This document shows, piece by piece, positions 1 to 4,296 of a stretch of 5,491 nt of DNA (position 1 is the stretch's first letter; each line of letters starts with the position of its first letter). The notes under the pieces are model-generated. The model was not told the DNA's origin and made no database searches. It was given only the letters and a program-made list of their open reading frames with translations. Origin of the DNA: Acidobacteriota bacterium (lineage in GTDB: Bacteria; Acidobacteriota; Polarisedimenticolia; J045). The position numbers were made by a program, and so were the translations under genes. The stretch lies in NCBI GenBank assembly GCA_020350085.1, contig CP070706.1:468758-474248 (forward strand), written 5' to 3'.

Positions 1-811
1 ACGGCGCCGATGGCTCCGCCGGCGATGGCGCGACGCTCTCGACCGCGTCTCTCGGCTCGGCCGACGCAAACGTCCCGGATGTCGTCGCCGCCCCGGCGGT
101 CCCCGAAGAGAGCGTTGCGCCCGATGAATCGGGAGACCCGGACGGGGGGGGGCCGGCGTCGGAGGCACTCGGTGCCGCCGGCGCCGTTTCGGAGGCCTGG
201 GCCGATGGGGCCGGCGACGCGGTCGGGGCCATCCTCGCGTACGCGAGCCGCTCGACGCTCAAGCCGGTGATCTGGGCCAGGACCTCGAGCCCGGCCCGAT
301 CGAGCGGCGTCGCTGACGACAGCGGATCCGTGTACAGAATCCCGGCGACCTGGTCGCGGACGACAATCGGCAACAGCAGGGCCTCCCCGCGCACCGTCTG
401 GCCGAAGTCGGGAACGGGGTGGGTGCCATGGATCTCGGCCAGCACCGGTCGAGCCGATGCGATCACTTCCGCGATCGCCGGTTCGTCCCGACTGATGGAG
501 ATCTGTTCCATGGAACCAGCGACGGCAGGGTCATCGTCGAAGCCCGCACCTTCCCAGCCGGAGAGGCTCTCCTTCCGCACGACGAACAGCGCGGCCCTGG
601 CGTCCAAGGAGCTTGCCCCGGCGAGCAGCCGGCGCAGGGCATCGGCCTGGCCACCGGCCGCACGGATCGCGTCAACGGCCTTCGCCAGCGGGCTCGGTGT
701 GGTCGGCGCTGGGGCGGAGAGTTCGATCTCCGACAGGTCCTGGCGAAGTCGCTCGTGCTGTTGCTGGGCCAGCCGGTCGATCATGTCGGGGGTCAGACGC
801 AGGGATGGCAT
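1..811 (-). CDS. GAF-like domain protein with Ala/Pro/Ser-rich tail (3' end beyond window)
   Basis: The frame is open from ATG at 811 to the left edge, giving 270 visible residues and no stop, so the C-terminus is missing. Residues 1-30 look helical and charged (MPSLRLTPDMIDRLAQQQ). Residues about 43-192 resemble a GAF domain: a helix, a strand ending in ALFVVRK (74-80), GWEGAGF (85-91), then ALLLPIVVRDQVAGILYTD (144-162), which is the typical GAF strand-turn-strand, and a closing helix LEVLAQITGLSVERLAY (175-191). Residues about 193-270 are low-complexity A/P/S/T/G, probably a flexible linker to a domain outside the window. No signal peptide or membrane segment is seen, so it is probably cytoplasmic. 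GAF domains bind small ligands or mediate dimerisation; no chromophore or cyclic-nucleotide residues can be assigned, so ligand and role are unknown. The start is supported by GGAG seven bases upstream and a plausible promoter. It is transcribed divergently from lpxC. Confidence 0.75.
   Translation of the reverse strand, partial: MPSLRLTPDMIDRLAQQQHERLRQDLSEIELSAPAPTTPSPLAKAVDAIRAAGGQADALRRLLAGASSLDARAALFVVRKESLSGWEGAGFDDDPAVAGSMEQISISRDEPAIAEVIASARPVLAEIHGTHPVPDFGQTVRGEALLLPIVVRDQVAGILYTDPLSSATPLDRAGLEVLAQITGLSVERLAYARMAPTASPAPSAQASETAPAAPSASDAGPPPSGSPDSSGATLSSGTAGAATTSGTFASAEPRDAVESVAPSPAEPSAP
144..152. repeat. G9/C9 homopolymer inside the GAF-protein linker
   Basis: Nine consecutive G on the plus strand (nine C in the coding strand) fall in the codons for Gly-Pro-Pro-Pro in the low-complexity tail. 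The frame reads as A/P/S-rich linker on both sides, so the base count as given is consistent with an intact gene. Such tracts are prone to slipped-strand length change and to sequencing error. The frame +1 downstream is also open to the window edge with high GC at third positions, so a one-base error cannot be fully excluded. Confidence 0.85.
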
Positions 812-817
812 ACTTTT

Positions 818-822
818 TCTCC
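818..822 (-). promoter_or_regulatory. Ribosome binding site of the GAF-protein gene
   Basis: On the minus strand GGAGA precedes the ATG at 811, with seven bases between GGAG and the start codon. It is the feature that fixes this start. Confidence 0.65.
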
Positions 823-866
823 GCAAGCCTCGATCAGATCCCGATCCGTTCGGGCTTTCTCGCGAA

Positions 867-896
867 ATTGTGGGTCCTGCAGGTACCGCCGGTCAA
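867..896 (-). promoter_or_regulatory. Candidate sigma70-type promoter for the GAF-protein gene
   Basis: Read on the minus strand: TTGACC (896-891, five of six to TTGACA), an 18-base spacer, then CACAAT (872-867, four of six to TATAAT). Transcription would begin near 860, giving a leader of about 50 bases that contains the GGAG ribosome site. Position and strand suit the gene starting at 811. The match is by eye and untested. Confidence 0.4.
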
Positions 897-901
897 CCCG
901 C

Positions 902-918
902 GGCGGGAAGCTCCCGCC
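902..918. repeat. Perfect 17-bp inverted repeat (7-bp arms)
   Basis: GGCGGGA-AGC-TCCCGCC has fully complementary 7-base arms around a 3-base centre. It lies directly upstream of the -35 of the minus-strand promoter candidate, where an activator operator would sit. No T-run follows on either strand, so it does not look like an intrinsic terminator. It is also the inner arm of a larger possible RNA fold between 870 and 928. Confidence 0.6.
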
Positions 919-1025
919 AGGGGCCCACCTCGATGGCAAGGTCGCCTAACAAGCTTTGGTCGCGGGCGCGCATCTGCCGCGAACAAGCACGTATTCGCCG
1001 ATCTCGGCGCTCGAGGTACGAACGA

Positions 1026-1049
1026 GGACCGCTGCCGGTCCAAGCCGGC
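1026..1049. repeat. Two overlapping, mutually exclusive small hairpins
   Basis: GGACCG (1026-1031) can pair with CGGTCC (1036-1041) around CTGC. Alternatively GCCGG (1034-1038) can pair with CCGGC (1045-1049) around TCCAAG. The two share 1034-1041, so only one can form at a time. In GC-rich DNA short stems are common by chance; a regulatory role is only a possibility. Confidence 0.35.
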
Positions 1050-1108
1050 GACAACGATCTTCCTGACGACGTCTGCCCGCCCCTGCCCGAAGTCATGGAA
1101 AGGATGTC

Positions 1109-1147
1109 ATGAATTCTCCGGGCCCGGCGTTACAATTCTTCGGATGA
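1109..1147 (+). CDS. Possible 12-codon leader ORF overlapping the lpxC start
   Basis: ATG at 1109 opens a frame of 12 codons (MNSPGPALQFFG) ending in TGA at 1145-1147, which overlaps the lpxC ATG as ATGA. AAAGGA at 1099-1104 lies four bases before it and could serve as a ribosome site, though the spacing is short. Because lpxC itself has no visible ribosome site, translation of this mini-ORF could deliver ribosomes to lpxC by coupling. This competes with the leaderless reading in which transcription starts at lpxC itself. It may also be chance. Confidence 0.2.
   Translation: MNSPGPALQFFG
1131..1136 (+). promoter_or_regulatory. -10-like box positioned for a leaderless lpxC transcript
   Basis: TACAAT matches TATAAT at five of six bases, in an otherwise GC-rich stretch. 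Seven bases separate it from the lpxC ATG at 1144, so the predicted transcription start falls on or next to the A of the start codon. No good -35 is found 16-18 bases upstream (CATGAA lies at the 17-base spacing). The lack of a Shine-Dalgarno sequence before lpxC agrees with a leaderless mRNA. Confidence 0.35.
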
Positions 1148-2055
1148 GCCGTCAGACCACGGTGCGCAGCCCGGTGGAGCTTGAGGGCGTGAGCTTGCAT
1201 CACGGCGGTCCGGTACGCCTGCAGATCCGGCCCGCTCCGCCCCACACCGGACTGGTTTTCGTCCGTGAGGACCGAGGCGGGGCGGACGTGCCGGCCCTCC
1301 AGCAGTTTCGCGCGCCGATGCTGCACGCCACACGAATCGAGCGCGAAGGCCTGACGGTCGATACTCCCGAGCACCTGCTGGCCGCGCTCTTCGCACTGGG
1401 CGTGGACAATGCGTGGCTGCACCTCAACGGACCTGAAGTCCCGATTCTGGACGGATCGGCGCTTCCGTTTGCCTACGCACTGCGCGATGTCGGTCTCGAG
1501 ACCCAGTCTGCGCCGCGTGCCGAGCTCGCGATTACCCGCCCGGTCGCTGTTGGAGACGAGGACCGTCGACTCGAGATCCACCCCTCGGATCGGCTGAGAC
1601 TGACCGCTGGAATCGACTTCGAGCACCGACACCTGGGCTACCAAGAGCTGACCGTCGAGCTCGACGATCCGGAGGACTTCCTGCGCAAGCTGGCGCCGGC
1701 GCGCACCTTCGCGCTCGCGTCGGACGTGGACAAGCTTCGGCGGGCAGGACTGGTCCGCGGCGGCTCGCTCGACAACGCGGTCGTGGTCGGCGACGACGGC
1801 GTCGTCGGCGGTGAGCTGCGCTTCGCAGACGAGTTCGTGCGTCATAAGCTGCTCGACCTCGTCGGGGATCTGGCGCTGATGGGGTGTCGTCTGCGCGGAC
1901 GCGTGATCGCATGGCGTGCCGGGCACGAGCTGCACGGTCGTCTCGTCGACGCGATACTGGCTGACCCGAGTGCATGGATCTACGAGGCTTCGCCCGGTGG
2001 ACCGGAGATGCCTCGCGCTCGGCCGACGCCGCCGAGCCGGCTGCGCGCCGGCTGA
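1144..2055 (+). CDS. lpxC: UDP-3-O-acyl-N-acetylglucosamine deacetylase (LpxC)
   Basis: LpxC removes the acetyl group from UDP-3-O-acyl-GlcNAc in the cytoplasm using zinc, the first committed step of lipid A synthesis. The 303 residues match the family's usual length (about 305 in E. coli). Family landmarks by eye: the N-terminal QTTV...GVSLHHG (4-21), TPEHLLAAL (74-82) with catalytic Glu76 and zinc ligand His77, EVPILDGSALPF (98-109), ARTFAL (186-191), GGSLDNAVVV (206-215), then DEFVRHKLLDLVGDLALMG (229-247) with zinc ligands His234 and Asp238, Lys235 and Asp242, and catalytic His261 in RAGHELHG. All key residues are present, so the enzyme should be active. The ATG at 1144 gives the standard family N-terminus; the frame is open far upstream but that text is not LpxC-like. 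No ribosome site is visible. Residues about 283-303 are a Pro/Arg-rich tail. The kinase gene follows after nine bases. Confidence 0.97.
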   Translation: MSRQTTVRSPVELEGVSLHHGGPVRLQIRPAPPHTGLVFVREDRGGADVPALQQFRAPMLHATRIEREGLTVDTPEHLLAALFALGVDNAWLHLNGPEVPILDGSALPFAYALRDVGLETQSAPRAELAITRPVAVGDEDRRLEIHPSDRLRLTAGIDFEHRHLGYQELTVELDDPEDFLRKLAPARTFALASDVDKLRRAGLVRGGSLDNAVVVGDDGVVGGELRFADEFVRHKLLDLVGDLALMGCRLRGRVIAWRAGHELHGRLVDAILADPSAWIYEASPGGPEMPRARPTPPSRLRAG

Positions 2056-2064
2056 TCGACTCAC

Positions 2065-4296
2065 GTGCCTGGCTCCCGCTTCCGATCCGAAAGACTCCTC
2101 GTCGTGGTCGTGGCGGTCTTTTTGTTGATTGCCAGTTTTATTTATTACATCATTCAACGCGGCAAGCTCGGTGACACGCGACTGGCGAGTGACAAAACAC
2201 TCGTCATGACGCTGGCCGCGCTGCTGTTGGTCATCGCGGTCGCCCTCGCGTGGTTCATGTTCCGCCAGCTCGCACGAGTGCTCGCCGGACGGCGGCACGG
2301 GGTGCTCGGGGCGCGGTTACAGTCCAGGGTGGTTTTCTCTTTTCTGTTCCTGGTGCTGATACCCTCGCTGACGCTGTTCGCGGCGGCGATCACATTCGTG
2401 CTGCGAACGCTCAAGGATCTGGCGCCGGCAGAGCTGGAGCAGATCGTCTCCCGAGCCTCGGACGCGGGCGACGTGGTCTACGGTCAGGCGACGCGCCGGG
2501 CGCGGCATGCCGCTCAGGTGCTGGCGGAGGAGCTCGAGGCTCGCGGCATCTTGGACCGCGGCCGCTATCCCGAAGGGGAGCTGGCTCGTCTTCTCGAGCA
2601 GACGCGTCGCAGGCACGACCTGCCTGCCGTGGGCGTGCTTCGCGAGGGCCAGTCTCCCGTCAGCGTGGCCGAGATCAGGCAGACCGGTCCCGGCGCGGTT
2701 CGGCCGGCCGAGTTGGGGCGCCTGCCCGAGTCGCTGGCTGGGACTGTGCTCGAAACGGGTCGCGCAGCCGTACTCGACGAGCGGCTCGCCTACGGCTGGC
2801 GAGTGATCGCCGTCGAGCCGCTGGAGCGTCGAGGAAATGTCGAGGGGCTCGTGTGGGCCGTCGAGCACCTGGGCGAGCAGGTCGAGCGACGGCTCGAAGC
2901 GATCCAGCTGACGCGCGAGGAGATCGAGTCGTTCGAACGGCGGCGGCCCGCTTTGCAGCGACTGTACGTGGTGGTCTTCGCGTTGCTGACCGTCGTCGTA
3001 CTGTTCGCCGCCGTTTGGACAGGCCTGTTCCTCGCGCGGCAAGTCACCGACCCCATTCTCGGTCTGATGAAAGGAACCGAAGCGCTCGGGCGGGGCGAGC
3101 TGTCGCATCGCGTCGATCAGTCCGGTGACGACGAGATCGGGCATCTTGCGGCGAGTTTCAATCGGATGGCGGCGCAGATCCAGCGCCAACAGGCTGCTCT
3201 CGAGCAGCGGCGGCGCTACATCGAGACGCTTCTCGAAGCGATTCCTGTGGGCGTGCTCAGCCTGGACACGTCGGGGCGGGTGTCGACCGCCAACCGCGCT
3301 GCGCTGGAGGCGTTGCGGCTGGAGTCGCTTCCCGCCGACAGGCCATTGGCCGAGGTGCTGCGCGAGGGGCGCGAACAGGTCTGGGAGGTGCTCCGGCCGG
3401 TCGTCGCAGGGCAGACGAGTCGCACGGCGGCCGAGGTGCCGATCGAGGTCGAGGGCGGCACCGTCTCGCTCGAGATCGCCGCGGAGCAGTTTCTCACCGG
3501 CGAGCGGGAGCCGGGGGCGCTGGTCGTGCTCGAGGACCTCACGCGCTTGCGTCGCGCTGAACGACTCGCGGCGTGGGGTGAGGTCGCCCGACGCGTCGCT
3601 CACGAGATCAAGAACCCGCTGACACCTATCCGGCTGGCGGCCGAACGGGCGCTGCGCCGGTATCGAGTCGACGCCAGTGCGGCCGGGCCGGTGATCGAAG
3701 AGGGTGTGCGCACGATCGTGCGCGAGGTGGAAAGCCTCAAGTCGTTGGTTGACGAATTCTCCCGTTTTGCTCGAATGCCGGAGATTCGCCCACGAGCGGC
3801 CGACCTCAGCGATGTCGTGCGGGAGGCGTTGTCGCTCTACGGGGCGAGCGATCCGCCGGTGAGGGTCGACACGGACCTGGCCAGTGAGCTGCCCGTGCAC
3901 CAGATCGATCCGGAAGCCATGCGCCGCGTCGTGATCAATCTGCTGGAGAATGCCGTGGTCGCCGCGGCCGACGGAGGTACGATCTCGGTGCGAACCTTCT
4001 GGCACTCGGCGCACCAAACGGTGGTGCTGGAGGTGGCCGATACCGGGCCCGGCATTCCCGCTGCCGACCGCTCACGGCTGTTCCTGCCGTCGTTCACCCG
4101 ACGGCCAGGGGGTACCGGATTGGGGCTGGCGATCGTGCATCGGATCGTGACGGAACACGGCGGTTGGGTGCGCGCCGAGGAAAACCCCGAAGGAGGAACG
4201 CGCATGGTCGTCGAGCTGCCCGTCGCAGCCGGAACGAGCGGCGAAGGACGATTCGAGCCGGCCCACACGACGGATCCGGGAGGCACGCAGGCATGA
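2065..4296 (+). CDS. ntrY: NtrY-type membrane sensor histidine kinase (HAMP-PAS-HisKA-HATPase)
   Basis: This 743-residue kinase should sense an envelope or periplasmic signal and phosphorylate the adjacent regulator. Predicted membrane helices lie at about 11-30, 47-66, 88-112 and 300-323. Residues about 113-299 form a periplasmic domain of unknown ligand. HAMP covers about 324-375 (VTDPILGLMKGTEALGRGEL), then a helical link and a PAS domain at about 382-490 (IPVGVLSLDTSGRVSTAN, 393-410). The H box RRVAHEIKNPLTPIRL (509-524) has phospho-acceptor His513 and is the NtrY-type form. ATPase motifs are intact: N box NLLENA (625-630), G1 DTGPGIP (659-665), F box around LFLPSF (672-677) and G2 GGTGLGLAI (682-690). 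The start is GTG at 2065, nine bases after the lpxC stop, with no clear ribosome site, so reinitiation after lpxC is likely. It gives a short basic tip followed by the first membrane helix. The gene ends in an ATGA overlap with the regulator. The NtrY name rests on architecture and partner; the signal is unknown. Confidence 0.9.
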   Translation: MPGSRFRSERLLVVVVAVFLLIASFIYYIIQRGKLGDTRLASDKTLVMTLAALLLVIAVALAWFMFRQLARVLAGRRHGVLGARLQSRVVFSFLFLVLIPSLTLFAAAITFVLRTLKDLAPAELEQIVSRASDAGDVVYGQATRRARHAAQVLAEELEARGILDRGRYPEGELARLLEQTRRRHDLPAVGVLREGQSPVSVAEIRQTGPGAVRPAELGRLPESLAGTVLETGRAAVLDERLAYGWRVIAVEPLERRGNVEGLVWAVEHLGEQVERRLEAIQLTREEIESFERRRPALQRLYVVVFALLTVVVLFAAVWTGLFLARQVTDPILGLMKGTEALGRGELSHRVDQSGDDEIGHLAASFNRMAAQIQRQQAALEQRRRYIETLLEAIPVGVLSLDTSGRVSTANRAALEALRLESLPADRPLAEVLREGREQVWEVLRPVVAGQTSRTAAEVPIEVEGGTVSLEIAAEQFLTGEREPGALVVLEDLTRLRRAERLAAWGEVARRVAHEIKNPLTPIRLAAERALRRYRVDASAAGPVIEEGVRTIVREVESLKSLVDEFSRFARMPEIRPRAADLSDVVREALSLYGASDPPVRVDTDLASELPVHQIDPEAMRRVVINLLENAVVAAADGGTISVRTFWHSAHQTVVLEVADTGPGIPAADRSRLFLPSFTRRPGGTGLGLAIVHRIVTEHGGWVRAEENPEGGTRMVVELPVAAGTSGEGRFEPAHTTDPGGTQA
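4278..4283 (+). promoter_or_regulatory. Ribosome binding site of the ntrX-like gene, inside the kinase gene
   Basis: GGGAGG lies nine bases before the ATG at 4293, within the last codons of the kinase gene. With the 4-base stop/start overlap it supports this start and translational coupling of kinase and regulator. Confidence 0.65.

Larger units (their letters stand above)
812..1143. other. Divergent intergenic region between the GAF-protein gene and lpxC
   Basis: These 332 bases hold no convincing protein gene. Frames that stay open across them on either strand give Arg/Pro/Ser-rich text without domain patterns. The region contains the minus-strand promoter candidate, a perfect inverted repeat at 902-918, a longer imperfect stem pairing 870-878 with 919-928, a 6-bp stem (960-965 with 977-982), overlapping hairpins at 1026-1049 and a -10-like box beside lpxC. 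No tRNA or recognisable ncRNA family was seen. It probably holds control sites for both transcription units. Confidence 0.6.

Noticed and set aside
902..918. Intrinsic terminator
   Set aside because: The stem is strong but no T-run follows on either strand, and its position just upstream of a promoter fits an operator better.
782..940. Short minus-strand frame (about 50 codons, containing RRYLQDPQFREKARTDRDL) overlapping the GAF-protein start
   Set aside because: Its text looks somewhat protein-like, but it has no ATG and no ribosome site, and it spans the promoter candidate; probably chance.
267..1112. Plus-strand open frame across the GAF gene and intergenic region
   Set aside because: Ser/Arg/Ala-rich shadow; the minus-strand frame gives a GAF-like pattern with a ribosome site.
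613..1143. N-terminal extension of lpxC (frame open back to 613)
   Set aside because: The extra residues are Arg/Pro-rich and unlike LpxC, overlap the GAF gene on the other strand, and the family N-terminus begins at 1144.
1093..2298. Open frame of about 401 codons antisense to lpxC
   Set aside because: It overlaps lpxC entirely, and its text is Arg/Gln/His-rich without recognisable domains; lpxC on the other strand is certain.
2317..4017. Long open frame antisense to the kinase gene (about 566 codons)
   Set aside because: It is a shadow of a GC-rich gene: its translation is His/Arg/Gln-rich with no domain pattern, while the plus-strand frame has every kinase motif.
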